A DNA stretch of 64,000 nt from Sva-07 sp963747375. Its GTDB lineage: Bacteria > Actinomycetota > Acidimicrobiia > Acidimicrobiales > Ilumatobacteraceae. The stretch spans positions 1 to 64,000 of the forward strand of contig CAVVFL010000007.1 of the NCBI GenBank assembly GCA_963747375.1, written 5' to 3'. Positions 50,607 through 60,359 of this stretch are shown one piece after another. The translations under genes and the position numbers were made by a program. Within the stretch, counting starts at the first letter, position 1. The number at the start of each line of letters is the position of its first letter. The notes under the pieces are model-generated. The model ran no database searches and was not told the origin of the DNA. It was given only the letters and a program-made list of their open reading frames with translations.

Positions 50607-53126
50607 GTGTCGAGCGGGTCGTCGCGCGAGCTGCCCGATCTCCCCGTCGTCGAGGCACTGGACGACGTTCGCTCCGCACTCGCCGATCATCGTCGGGCGG
50701 TGCTCGTGGCTCCACCCGGTGCCGGCAAGACCACGGTGGTCCCGCTTTCGCTCCTCGACGAAGCGTGGCTCGGCGAGCAGCGGATCGTCATGCTCGAACC
50801 TCGCCGCCTCGCCACACGCGCCGCCGCACGACGCATGGCGTCGACGACGCGCACCGCGGTCGGTGAGCTGATCGGCTACCAGACGCGCGACGAACGCCAC
50901 ATCGGGCCCGACACCCGTATCGAGGTCGTCACCGAAGGAGTGCTGACCCGTCGCCTGCAGAACGACCCGGAGCTCCCCGGGGTCGGGATCGTCATCTTCG
51001 ACGAGGTCCACGAACGAAACCTCACCACCGACCTCGGTCTCGCTCTCGCGCTCGATGTGGCGACGACGATTCGGCCCGATCTGCGAATCCTGGCGATGTC
51101 GGCGACGCCCGATGTCGAGGGGTTGACTCGATTGCTCGGGGCGCCGGTCGTGGAGAGCGAGGGTCGAATGTTCGACATCGACGTGCAGTGGATGCCGACC
51201 GCACCGGGCGGCGCTCGAGGTCGGTCACCGAGGCGCGGGCAGGCGCCTCGCGAAAGGATCGAACCGGCCACGGTCACGGCGATTCTGCGGGCATTGCGCG
51301 AGCAGACCGGCGACCTGCTCGTCTTCCTGCCGGGTATCGGCGAGATCCGCCGCACCGAGTCACAGCTGCGCGATGTGGTCGGCCCGGATGTCGACGTGTA
51401 TCCGCTCGCCGGCGCACTGTCGCTCGCCGAGCAGGACCTCGCCCTGGCGCCATCGCTGCCCGGACGCCGACGCGTCGTGCTGTCGACCGACATCGCCGAG
51501 ACCTCGCTCACCGTCGACGGCGTCCGAGTGGTGGTCGACAGCGGCCTCGCCCGCGAGCCGCGCTTCGACGCCCGGACCGGCATGACCCGGCTCACGACGG
51601 TGGCGACGAGCCGCGCCTCGGCCGAGCAGCGAACCGGACGAGCCGGACGGACCGAGCCCGGCGCCGCGTACCGGCTCTGGAGCAAGCTCGAACACGGCAC
51701 GAGGGCCAAGCACCGGTCGCCGGAGATCACGCAGGCCGACCTCGCCGGGTTCGCGCTGGAGATCGCCGCGTGGGGTGGCGGCGACGACCTCCGATTCATC
51801 GACGAGCCTCCGTCCGGCGCGCTCGACCAGGCTCGGGAACTGCTCCGCGACCTCTACGCGATCGACCCCGACAACGGATCGATCACGGGGCTCGGCCGGA
51901 CGATGCTCGGCCTGCCCGTCCACCCTCGGCTCGCAAGAATGGTGGCCGTCGACCGCACCGCACTCGCCTGTGTGGTGGCGACGCTCGTCGAGGAGCGCGA
52001 CATCTTCCGCGGACGTCCGGACGACCTGCCGGCCGACCTCGCCCTGCGCGTTGCCGTGGTGTCGGGAAGGGATCGGCACGATGCCGCCGATCGGGGCGCC
52101 GTCCATCGACTGCGCGAGCGGGCGGCCGACCTCGCCCGGCGGGCTCGGATCGACTTCGACCTCGACACCGTCGATCCCGACCGCGCCGGTGCCGTGCTCC
52201 TCCTCGGCTATCCCGACCGCCTGGCCGCGCGCCGTCGGCCCGGTCAGTTCCAGCTCCGTTCCGGATCGGGCGCCTGGTTGCCCGACGACGATCCGCTCGC
52301 CGACGAGGCGTTCGTCGTCGCCGCCGATCTCGACGGTCGACGTGACCGAGCCAGGATTCGCCTCGCCGCGGCGGTCGACGCCGACGACGTGATCGCCGCG
52401 TTCGGCCCCGAGATCTCCGAACGTCGCACCGTTGCCTGGGACGCCGACCGGGACGACCTCGTCGAGTCGGTCGAGCGCCGCCTGGGCGCGATCCAGCTCG
52501 GTCTGCGAACCGGCCGCCCCGCCGCCGGCGACGAGACGACTGGTGCCCTGATGGCCCGTGTCCGGGCGACCGACCTGCAGGCGCTGCGGTGGAGCGACGG
52601 GGCGCGACAGCTCCGCGAGCGCGTCGAGTTCCTGTACCGGACGCTCGGCGATCCGTGGCCCGACTGGTCGACGCAGGCGCTGGCCGCCACCCTCGACGAC
52701 TGGTTGGCGCCGTACCTTCCGGGCGCGACGGGACGCAGCGATCTCGAGCGCCTCGACCTCGTCACCGTGCTGCGCAGCCAACTCCCGTGGGAGGTGGGCA
52801 GCGAACTCGACGATCTCGCACCGCGTGATCTGGAACTCCCCGGTGGACGGTCGGTGGCGATCGACTACTCCGGAGAGCAGCCCGACGCATTCGTACGGGT
52901 ACAGGACCTCTTCGGGGTGACGGTCCACCCGACCGCGGGCGGCCAACCGATCCGGCTGCATCTGCTCTCCCCGGCCGACCGACCGATCCAGGTCACCGCC
53001 GACCTCCCCGGGTTCTGGGCCGGGTCGTGGAGCGATGTCCGCAAGGACATGGCCGGCCGCTATCCGAAGCATCAGTGGCCGGCCGATCCGGCGACCGCCG
53101 ACCCCAAACGGATGAAGGACCGCTGA
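50607..53126 (+). CDS. hrpB: ATP-dependent helicase HrpB
   Basis: Intact 839-residue DEAH-family helicase from a GTG at 50607. Motifs: I APPGAGKTT, Ia LEPRRLATRAAA, II FDEVHERN (DEVH), III AMSATPD, IV LLVFLPGIGEI, V LSTDIAETSLTVDGV, VI QRTGRAGRTEPG. The HrpB-specific C-terminal domain is present (LLLGYPDRLAARR, GSGAWLPDDDPLADE, PLAxY-like YPKHQWPADP end). RNA role unclear. An acidic/basic insert with RGRSPRRGQAPRER sits between motifs III and IV. Confidence 0.95.
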   Translation: MSSGSSRELPDLPVVEALDDVRSALADHRRAVLVAPPGAGKTTVVPLSLLDEAWLGEQRIVMLEPRRLATRAAARRMASTTRTAVGELIGYQTRDERHIGPDTRIEVVTEGVLTRRLQNDPELPGVGIVIFDEVHERNLTTDLGLALALDVATTIRPDLRILAMSATPDVEGLTRLLGAPVVESEGRMFDIDVQWMPTAPGGARGRSPRRGQAPRERIEPATVTAILRALREQTGDLLVFLPGIGEIRRTESQLRDVVGPDVDVYPLAGALSLAEQDLALAPSLPGRRRVVLSTDIAETSLTVDGVRVVVDSGLAREPRFDARTGMTRLTTVATSRASAEQRTGRAGRTEPGAAYRLWSKLEHGTRAKHRSPEITQADLAGFALEIAAWGGGDDLRFIDEPPSGALDQARELLRDLYAIDPDNGSITGLGRTMLGLPVHPRLARMVAVDRTALACVVATLVEERDIFRGRPDDLPADLALRVAVVSGRDRHDAADRGAVHRLRERAADLARRARIDFDLDTVDPDRAGAVLLLGYPDRLAARRRPGQFQLRSGSGAWLPDDDPLADEAFVVAADLDGRRDRARIRLAAAVDADDVIAAFGPEISERRTVAWDADRDDLVESVERRLGAIQLGLRTGRPAAGDETTGALMARVRATDLQALRWSDGARQLRERVEFLYRTLGDPWPDWSTQALAATLDDWLAPYLPGATGRSDLERLDLVTVLRSQLPWEVGSELDDLAPRDLELPGGRSVAIDYSGEQPDAFVRVQDLFGVTVHPTAGGQPIRLHLLSPADRPIQVTADLPGFWAGSWSDVRKDMAGRYPKHQWPADPATADPKRMKDR

Positions 53127-53848
53127 TGTTCGGGCTGTCGATCGGCATGGCGTTGGCGTGCGTGCTCGCGGTGTACGTCGGCGCCACCGTCCAGGCCTCG
53201 ATCGGGATCGGGCTCGGGATGATCGCGTCGCCGGTCCTCGCGATCGCCGACCCGGACTTCATACCGGTCGCGATCATTCTCGTCGTCGTACCGCTGACGG
53301 TGACCGTTGCGTGGATCGACCGGACCCACATCGAGAAACGTCAAGTGGGCTTCGCCCTCGTCGGTCGGCTCCCAGGTGTCGTCGCCGGCGCGCTCGTGGT
53401 GGCGGCGCTCTCCGATCAGGTGCTCGCCGTGATGGTCGCCGCGTCGGTGCTGATCGCTGTGGCGGCCTCCTTGACGGGACGCCTGTTCAGCCCGACCGAT
53501 CGGTCGCTGATGGTGGCCGGGTTGGCGTCAGGATTCGCGGCGACGACCACCGGCGTGGGCGGCCCGCCGATGGCGCTCACATACCAGAACAGCGACCCGG
53601 CGACGATGCGCTCGACGATCTCTGCGTTCTTCTCGTTCGGTGCACTGATGTCGCTCGCCGCACTGGCGATGGCCGGCCAGATCGGTGTACGCCAGTGGAA
53701 GCTGAGTGCGTTGTTGCTCCCGAGTGTCATCCTCGGCGTGATCACCGCTCGCCTCGTGAAGGACCGGCTGAATCCGAGCATCGTCCGCCCCGCGGTCCTC
53801 GTGATCTGCACCGTGGCCGCGGTGGCCCTCCTCGTCGAGACGTTCTGA
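53126..53848 (+). CDS. TauE/SafE-family anion exporter
   Basis: Intact 240-residue membrane protein with about seven to eight helices, from an ATG overlapping the hrpB stop (TGATG). The two family half-repeats start with TVQASIGIGLGMIASPVL and SGFAATTTGVGGPPMALTYQ. Exports or imports sulfite, sulfoacetate or related anions across the inner membrane; substrate inferred only from family. Confidence 0.9.
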   Translation: MFGLSIGMALACVLAVYVGATVQASIGIGLGMIASPVLAIADPDFIPVAIILVVVPLTVTVAWIDRTHIEKRQVGFALVGRLPGVVAGALVVAALSDQVLAVMVAASVLIAVAASLTGRLFSPTDRSLMVAGLASGFAATTTGVGGPPMALTYQNSDPATMRSTISAFFSFGALMSLAALAMAGQIGVRQWKLSALLLPSVILGVITARLVKDRLNPSIVRPAVLVICTVAAVALLVETF

Positions 53849-53959
53849 CGTGGGGCAACGCCGGACCATGTCTTCGGTGTCGGACGAGTTCGCAAGGGTG
53901 CGCCCACCAACACGGTGAACGACTGGGCTGATCGGCACGGTGATCGCTAGCTTGCCGCC

Positions 53960-55328
53960 GTGCGCTCACGTCTGATCGTCCTCGCCGCCACATCCGCACT
54001 CGTCGTCGCCGCCTGTGCCGGCAGCGATGACACCGCCGTCGGTACGGTTCCGATCGTCACCGAGGCCACGAATGGCCCGGTCGGCACCGAGCCCGCACCC
54101 GCGACCACCGACGGTCCGGTCGACACCGAGGCGCCCTTGGAACCGTTCGAGATCCTGCCTCCCGGGCCCTATGACGTCGGCGTGCAGACGATCACGATCA
54201 ACGCCGACTCCGACCGCCCGCTGACGGTCGATGTCTGGTTCCCGATCGATGACGCGGGCGATGCAGCCCTCCACGAGTACACGCTCCTTCCCGGCCTCAG
54301 CGACGTGTCCGACAACGCGGTCGACGCCGGGCCCGAAGCCATGTCGGCCGACGGGCCGTTCCCCCTCGTGGTCTACTCGCACGGGAGCGGCGGCCTCCGC
54401 TACATCGCTTCCGACTACACGGAGGCCATTGCGAGCTACGGCTACATCGTCGCCTCGACCGACCACACCGGCAACACCAGCGCTCGACCGCCTGTTGTGC
54501 ACCGCGACCGACGGTCCGACCACCGCCATCAACCGGGTTCGAGACGTCCGGGCGATCATCGATCAACTGACCAATCCCGAGAACACCGAGACCGCCGGGT
54601 TCGTTGCGAACGTCGACCCGGAGAAGATCGCGATCACCGGACATTCATTGGGCGGCTTCACCACGTATGCCGCGGTCACCGGCTACGAGAACGACCTCGG
54701 CTCGGTGCCCGTCGACGATCGGGTCGATGCCATCATCCCGCTCGCTCCCGCGATCGGCGGTGACCGCCCACCCGTCGACGACACCACGACGACGACCGAG
54801 GCCATCAGCGACGGTGAGCCGGAGTACGTCGACCCCTGCGCCGAGCCAACCGATGCGACGACCGACACGACCGAGCCGACGCCGGAGGAAATCGAAGCCG
54901 CACGGTCACGGCGCTTGATCACCGACGAGCAGCTGGCGTCGATCACGGTGCCCGCCATGGTGATCGTGGGCCAGGACGACACCACGACGCCGGTCGAGCC
55001 CAACGTCACGCGTGCATGGGAGCTGAGCAGCAGCGATCCGCTGTACCGGGTGGAACTCGTCGCCGGACAACACCAGAGCTTCTCGAACGCGTGCCGGTAC
55101 CTCGACCTCATTCCGACCTGGCCCGAAAACCTTCAGGCGCTGGCGGGGCCGTTCCTTCGTTTCCAGGCCAAGGAGGGCTGTGGCGACGGGATCATGGACA
55201 TCCGGAGGGCCCAGGATCTGACGAACACTTTCGCGATCACCTTTCTCGATTCCGTCTTCCGCGGCGCACCGATGATCGATCCGGCGACGACTGCCATTCC
55301 CGACGACGTGGTGCTCATGTCGAAGTGA
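53960..55328 (+). CDS. exported alpha/beta hydrolase lipoprotein, PAF-acetylhydrolase/chlorophyllase-like (one frameshift)
   Basis: GTG at 53960; signal peptide with lipobox ALVVAACAGS and a Thr/Pro-rich linker. The fold shows GVQTITINADSDRPLTVDVWFP, FPLVVYSHGSGG, then after a shift near 54480 VRDVRAIIDQL and the nucleophile motif ITGHSLGGFTTYA. A Thr/Glu-rich insert (about 54780-54890) separates it from VPAMVIVGQDDTTTP (Asp) and VAGQHQSFSNAC (His). About 456 residues. Likely an extracytoplasmic esterase. Confidence 0.8.
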
Positions 55329-55369
55329 GTCCCCAAGGCTGTCGGTGCTCTACCGGGTCGGCCGGCGGG

Positions 55370-55879
55370 TCACACGGATCGCCCGGCGAACGCGGCAATG
55401 CGCTCGTATGGGTCGGCATCGACCGGTGCCGGCAGTTCAGGACCGAACGCATCGCCCCGCATGTCGACGGTCATCGACGAGGTCATGAAGGCAAGGCCCA
55501 CCGCAGCGACCTCGGGATCGAGGTCCGCGGTCGCCCTGCCCAGGGCCGTCGACAAGTCGTAGGTGTGAACGGCGAGCTCCGCTGCGGCCATCCCCTCAGG
55601 GAACGCACCGTTGCCGGCATCGAGCGCCTCGACCAACGCCTGGCCCTCTCGTTGGAGCGCCGACGCCGGGTCGTCGTGATGGGTCGAGGCCGACCAGTCG
55701 GGCGCGCCACCTCGCGCCATGGTGGCCATGCCCGCGACGCTGTTGACGATGTGGTCACTCAGGTCGGCGACGGTCCATTCCGAACACGGCGTCGTTCGCC
55801 CGGCGTCCTCGGGCGTGACTGCGCTGAGAAGGGCGCCAAGCTGGTCGAGCCCACGGGTGACGATCGAGGTGGTCATCAA
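55370..55879 (-). CDS. TIGR03086-family DinB-like metal-binding protein
   Basis: Intact 169-residue helical-bundle protein: TPCSEWTVADLSDHIVN (metal His), LAVHTYDLSTALGR (metal His/Asp) and a late TVDMRGDAFGPEL. This is the mycothiol-dependent maleylpyruvate isomerase/DinB fold common in actinobacteria. Start ATG 55879 or 55876. Divergent from the broken DinB-like gene beside it. Confidence 0.85.
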   Translation of the reverse strand: MMTTSIVTRGLDQLGALLSAVTPEDAGRTTPCSEWTVADLSDHIVNSVAGMATMARGGAPDWSASTHHDDPASALQREGQALVEALDAGNGAFPEGMAAAELAVHTYDLSTALGRATADLDPEVAAVGLAFMTSSMTVDMRGDAFGPELPAPVDADPYERIAAFAGRSV

Positions 55880-55920
55880 CCATGTCTACCCGCAAGCACC
55901 CCGCCAGCGAGTGTCGCTAC

Positions 55921-56190
55921 ATGACGATGCCGGTCGAGTCCCGTTGCCAGGCTGTGCCCATGGCCGGCGCCCCGCCCGTGTACCCAGACCTCCAGCCCGA
56001 GGACGAGCGGTCCGCGCTCGTGCAGCGACTCGATCAGTACAGGGCGATCGCAGCGGGTGCTCTGGTCGAGGTTCCCTGGCCCCTGGCCTCCACTCGATTG
56101 CTGCCGGCGACGGACCTCACCATCGCGGGGATCGTCAGGCATCTTGCGTGGGCCGAGGACCGCTGGTTCCAGGGTCGATTGCACCGAGCC
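55921..56190 (+). pseudogene. truncated DinB/DUF664-like gene
   Basis: The N-terminal half of a DUF664-type DinB protein (PEDERSALVQRLDQYRAI, DLTIAGIVRHLAWAEDRWF with the first metal His) is readable, then homology stops where the frame runs antisense through the end of the WYL regulator. The second half, with the remaining metal ligands, is absent. Starts at ATG 55921 or 55961. Probably removed by a deletion joining two unrelated 3' regions. Confidence 0.55.
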
Positions 56191-57139
56191 GTGTGGCGGC
56201 TGCAGCGAGGAGTAGGTGCACATGATCTGGTGCCTCGAGGAGCTCGAGGTCGAAGCGCGTCGACAACATTGCGATCATCGATGCGAGCGATTCGTTGCGA
56301 TCCGCCCGCAGCGTCAGCACCGCACGGTCCCCGTCGTGGGCGTCGACGTCCGCGCGGAGCCAGTTGACGACGGAGGCGACGTCGTCGGCATTCCCGCTGA
56401 CCGCAACGCGGGCGAGGTGCTCTTCGGACATGGTGCGGATGCCGTCCATGACGAACGTCGCGGCGTCGGCGGCGGGAAGATTGCGCGGCGTGAATCGGGC
56501 ACCGGCGAGGCTCGGCGTCTCCATCCGGTCGACACGGAACGATCGCCAGTCGTTGCGTCGCACGTCCCATGCCACGAGGTACCAGCGGCGACCGGCCGAC
56601 ACGAGTTGGTGGGGCTGCACCAGGCGTCGTGACTCGTCACCGTCGCGGCGCTGATAGTCGAACCGGACCTCTTCGTGGTCACGGCACCCCTGGCTCAGGA
56701 TGGTGAGCGACTCGGCCGAGACCGTCGATGTAGGAGCCGACCACCTGACCACGTCGACGCTGGTGCGCAGGGCCTCGACTCGGCGGCGGATCCGGTCGGG
56801 GAGGATCATGTCGAGCTTGGACATCGCAGCGACGGATGCTGCCTCGATGCCCTCGATCGCCGCGAGTGCGGTGCTGCGCAGGCCGACCACGATCGCCATC
56901 GCCTCGTCGTCGTCGAACAGCAGTGGCGGCAGATGCGTGCCGACGGCGAGCCGATACCCACCCTCGGTGCCCGGCCCGGCGTCGACCGGGTAGCCGAGTT
57001 GGCGTAGCCGGTCGACGTCGCGCCGCACCGTGCGCTCACTCACCTCGAGGTGCTGGGCGAGCTCGGCCCCCTTCCAGTACCGATGGGTCTGCAGGAGCGA
57101 GAGCAGTGCCAGTGTGCGAGCGGTCGGATCGTTCGTCAC
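56135..57139 (-). CDS. WYL-domain transcriptional regulator
   Basis: 334 residues from a GTG at 57139. N-terminal helix-turn-helix (HTH_11): KGAELAQHLEVSERTVRRDVDRL, split as KGAELAQHLEVS and ERTVRRDVDRL, followed by YPVDAGPGTEGGYRL. WYL domain: VRFDYQRRDGDESRR, PHQLVSAGRRWYLVAWD and FRVDRM. WYL proteins sense nucleic acid or small ligands. It lies 15 bases beyond the ABC permease stop in the same operon, so it may control that exporter. Confidence 0.9.
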   Translation of the reverse strand: MTNDPTARTLALLSLLQTHRYWKGAELAQHLEVSERTVRRDVDRLRQLGYPVDAGPGTEGGYRLAVGTHLPPLLFDDDEAMAIVVGLRSTALAAIEGIEAASVAAMSKLDMILPDRIRRRVEALRTSVDVVRWSAPTSTVSAESLTILSQGCRDHEEVRFDYQRRDGDESRRLVQPHQLVSAGRRWYLVAWDVRRNDWRSFRVDRMETPSLAGARFTPRNLPAADAATFVMDGIRTMSEEHLARVAVSGNADDVASVVNWLRADVDAHDGDRAVLTLRADRNESLASMIAMLSTRFDLELLEAPDHVHLLLAAAATRLGAIDPGTSGPRPTQDA

Positions 57140-57153
57140 AGTCAGTCGATTGC

Positions 57154-57976
57154 TCAGTCGTAGTTGTTCACCATGCGCACGCTCAGCACGAGCATCAGGG
57201 CCATCGTGACGATGATGACACCGAACCCCTTCGCGAGTGCGGCTTCGTCGAATCCCACGAGGATCAGCGAGCGGGCGGCCTCCATCACGTAGGTCACGGG
57301 ATTGATCGTGGCAGCGATCTCCATCGGGCGGGTGAGCTGGTCGCGAGGAACGAAGTTCGGCGTCAGGAACAGCAGCGGGAAGAAGATCATGCTCGCGCCC
57401 TGCGTGGCCGCGGCGCTGCGGGTCTTCAGCGACACGAGCTGCATGAACCCGCTGAAGACCATGGCCCAGAGCGCCACCATGAGCGACGAGCACGACGAAG
57501 CCGGCGACGCCCGACTCGATGCGGATGCCGAACAGCAGCGCGAGCAGGATCATCACCGTGGCGACGGCGGCCGTCTTGACGAACTCGGCGTACAGCCGAC
57601 CGAGGATGAGTGCCATCCGGGAGATCGGCGTCGCTCGCAGCTTGTCGAAGTAGCCGCCCTCGATCTCCTCGACGAGGTAGAGCGCCGCGCCACCGAACGA
57701 TGCCGACAGCAGCAGCGAGGCGGGCAGCTGGAAGGCGCCGTAGTTCTGGCCCTCGAGGAATGGGGTGCCGTCCGCCGGGAAGATCCTCGCCGCCTGCCCC
57801 ACGTTGACCACGAGGAAGAACAGCGGGATGAACATGGTGGGGAACAGCGAATCGGGCGTTCGCAGCGCCTCGCGGATGGCGCGGCCTCCGAGGATCAGCG
57901 AATCGCGCAGGCCGCTGATCGGCGAGGTCCGGGTGGACGCCGTGTCCGGCCTGGTGGAGTTGGTGATGACGGTCAT
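57154..57976 (-). CDS. ABC-2 type exporter permease, DrrB-like (one frameshift)
   Basis: ATG at 57976 with AAGGAGATCTGACC in front. Six-helix ABC-2 protein: SLFPTMFIPLFFLVVNVGQ, LLLSASFGGAALYLVEEIEGGYFDKLRATPIS (the conserved cytoplasmic loop EGGYFDKLRATPI) and VKTAAVATVMILLALLFG; a shift near 57480 leads to VALWAMVFSGFMQLV, LTPNFVPRDQL and INPVTYVMEAARSL. Works with the ATPase upstream. Confidence 0.85.
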
Positions 57977-57978
57977 GG

Positions 57979-58771
57979 TCAGATCTCCTTCACTTCGCCC
58001 GCGACTCGATCGCGGGTTCTTCCGGTGGCGTCGAGGAACACGTCGTCCAGCGTGGGGTCGGTGTCGAGCCCGCGCCGCTCGCGCAGTTCCTGCTTGAGTG
58101 AGTGCGGCGTACCCGCACGGATGATGCGGCCGTCGTCGATGATCGCGAGCCGGTCGCACAGTTGGTCGGCCTCCTCCAGGTACTGGGTGGTCAGGAAGAC
58201 GGTCGTGCCTCGTTCGTTGATCCGACGGACCTCGTCCCAGATCGTGATCCGGCTCGACGGGTCGAGCCCGGTCGTCGGTTCGTCGAGGAACAGCACGTCT
58301 GGTTCGTGCACCAGCGCCGACGCGAGGTCGAGTTTGCGCTTCATGCCGCCCGAGTAGCCCTTCACCCGCCGGTCGGCGGCGTCGCCCAGGTCGACGAGCT
58401 CGAGCAGTTCCTCCGCCCGATCCGCAGCAGCGCCCGACGACATCCCGAACAGCCGTGCCTGCAGCACGAGGATCTCGCGCCCGGTTTGGCGGTCGTCGAG
58501 GCCGGCCTCCTGCAGGGCGACACCGATCTTGCGGCGCGCTGCGTCGGGATCCTCGGAGACGTCGACGCCGGCACACGTAGGCGGTACCGGCGGTGAGCGT
58601 CATGAGCGTGGTGAGCATCCGGACCGTGGTCGACTTGCCGGCGCCGTTCGGGCCGAGAAACCCGAACACCTCGCCGTCGGCGACCTCCAGGTCGACGCCG
58701 CGCACCGCTTCGACCTGGTCGTCGCCCGATCCGTACGTCTTGCGGAGTCCGACGGCGGTGATGGCGCTCAT
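57979..58771 (-). CDS. ABC exporter ATP-binding protein, DrrA-like (one frameshift)
   Basis: ATG at 58771: VGLRKTYGSGDDQVEAVRGV, Walker A GPNGAGKST, then a shift near 58575 and continuing LQARLFGMSS, signature YSGGMKRKLDLASAL, Walker B VLFLDEPTTGLDP, H-loop FLTTQYLEEADQL and the DrrA-type C-terminal PTLDDVFLDATG. Typical of daunorubicin-resistance-type exporters of drugs or lipids. The permease starts 2 bases downstream. Confidence 0.88.
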
Positions 58772-58985
58772 GTCGATTCCTCGCGTTGCGTCGGGTGGTG
58801 TTCCATGATGGGTTGCTCCTTCTGTGAGGGGTTCGATGCCCGCAGGCCACGCCGCAGGTGACGGTGTACTCCGATCATGAACGGTCATGCGGACAGATCC
58901 TGTCCGCATGGTCGACGTGCCGTTGAAAGATGCGTCAGAACTTCCTCGGCGCCACCCAACGACCCGGCTCGCTAGCGTGCAACAC

Positions 58986-59423
58986 ATGCCCATCAAGCTG
59001 GAGAACGTCGGCATTGCCGTCCGCGACATCGACGTCGCGATCGCCTTCTTCACCGACCTCGGCCTGACCGTTCTCGGACGTGACACGGTCAGTGGAGAGT
59101 GGGCAGAAACCGCCGTTGGCCTCGATGGCAACCACACCAAGATCGCCATGCTGCAGACCCCGGACGGCAATGGTCGCCTCGAGCTCTTCGAGTACATCCA
59201 CCCCGACGCAATCGAGACGGAGCCCACCCGACCCAACGAGATCGGCATGCACCGCGTCGCCTTCTCGGTCGACGACATCGACGATGCGCTCGAGATCGCC
59301 GCCCGACACGGCTGCCACCCGCTGCGCGGCGTCGCGACCTACGAAGACATCTACAAGCTGACCTATGTTCGCGGTCCCAGCGGCATCATCGTGATGCTCG
59401 CGCAGGAGCTGAAGACCAGCTGA
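58986..59423 (+). CDS. VOC family protein (glyoxalase/bleomycin-resistance fold)
   Basis: Intact 145-residue protein starting at ATG 58986. Two beta-alpha-beta-beta-beta modules: LENVGIAVRDIDVAIAFFTDLG and MHRVAFSVDDIDDALEIAA, with metal-ligand candidates His/Glu in RLELFEYIHP and the final IIVMLAQEL. Substrate unknown. Divergent from the ABC exporter operon. Confidence 0.85.
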   Translation: MPIKLENVGIAVRDIDVAIAFFTDLGLTVLGRDTVSGEWAETAVGLDGNHTKIAMLQTPDGNGRLELFEYIHPDAIETEPTRPNEIGMHRVAFSVDDIDDALEIAARHGCHPLRGVATYEDIYKLTYVRGPSGIIVMLAQELKTS

Positions 59424-59514
59424 CGGGACGTCGGGATCGAGGTCCGCGGTCGCCCTACATGCACGCACGCGCAGCGAGCGCCGATCCATCAGAAGCGAGT
59501 CGCCGGAAAGTGTT

Positions 59515-59549
59515 TTGTACGTGGTCGTACATGTATGTACAATTCTGTC
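59515..59549 (+). promoter_or_regulatory. promoter/operator of the toxin-antitoxin operon
   Basis: TTGTAC (59515-59520) and TACAAT (59538-59543) are near-consensus -35 and -10 boxes with exactly 17 bases between. The region is dyad-rich: TTGTAC pairs with GTACAA, and TACATGTA is palindromic, a fit for autoregulation by the antitoxin. The expected start of transcription falls on or next to the ATG at 59550, implying a leaderless message. Confidence 0.7.
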
Positions 59550-59840
59550 ATGTCGACGATGTCCGCCAGCGAGGCACGGGCCGCTCTGCCACAGATCTTG
59601 GACCGCGTGCTCGCCGGTGAGGAGGTGACCATCACCCGCCACGGGCGAGAGGTAGCGGTCGTCGTCCGCCCCGACGCCATCAGGGCCCGCCGCGCTGATC
59701 GAGCGCTCGGGGACGCCGAGCGATTGCGCGACATGCTCGACCGCGCCCGGGCGACCCCGCTCTCCGACTCGCCGACAGTGAGCGCAAAGCGAGCTGCTGA
59801 GCTCGTCGCCGAGGTCGCAGCGAGCCGCTCGGCACGCTGA
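59550..59840 (+). CDS. type II antitoxin, Phd/YefM-like
   Basis: 96 residues. MSTMSASEARAALPQILDRVLAGEEVTITRHGREVAVVV is the Phd/YefM DNA-binding fold (key blocks SASEARAALPQIL and ITRHGREVAVVV); the basic, helical C-terminus should wrap the toxin. No Shine-Dalgarno is seen, in keeping with a leaderless start. The toxin starts 11 bases after its stop. Confidence 0.88.
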   Translation: MSTMSASEARAALPQILDRVLAGEEVTITRHGREVAVVVRPDAIRARRADRALGDAERLRDMLDRARATPLSDSPTVSAKRAAELVAEVAASRSAR

Positions 59841-59851
59841 TCGTGTGACCC

Positions 59852-60274
59852 GTGGACGCGTTTGATGCCGACGTTCTGATCTATGCGGCCGTGCCCGACC
59901 ACCAGCTCGGTGGCCGCGTTCGCGCGCTGTTCCCCGTGGAAGGGACTGCGATCAGCGGCGCAGTGGCCGGCATCGGGTCCGTGCTCCTGATCCCCGAGCT
60001 GCTCACCAAACCGATGCGCGACGGCGCCGAGGCCGAGCTGGCGGCGTTGACAGCCTTGCTCGCACGTGTCGACCTTCGACCCGTCGACGAGGCCATCGCC
60101 GAACTCGCCACAGCGCTCGGAGCCATCCATCGACTGCGCGCCGCTGACGCCGTACACCTCGCGACGGCCGTCGCAGCCGGCGCCGATCGATTCATCACGA
60201 ACAACTCCTCGGACTTCACGAAGGCCATCACGGAGATCGAGGTGACCTACCCCGTTGAACTCCCCGAACCCTGA
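59852..60274 (+). CDS. type II toxin, PIN-domain (VapC-like) ribonuclease
   Basis: 140 residues from a GTG at 59852. PIN-domain acidic residues: Asp in DAFDADVLIYA, Glu in LLIPELLTKP, Asp in LRAADAVHLATAV and Asp in FITNNSSDF. Predicted Mg-dependent RNase cutting tRNA or mRNA, held by the upstream antitoxin. Confidence 0.88.
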   Translation: MDAFDADVLIYAAVPDHQLGGRVRALFPVEGTAISGAVAGIGSVLLIPELLTKPMRDGAEAELAALTALLARVDLRPVDEAIAELATALGAIHRLRAADAVHLATAVAAGADRFITNNSSDFTKAITEIEVTYPVELPEP

Positions 60275-60359
60275 CCGCGAGCCCGCGTTCGGGGGCAGTC
60301 GGAGTTGCAGTCGAGACACTCTTGCGAGCGCGGGTGATCATGGCACCTACATTGCGTCG

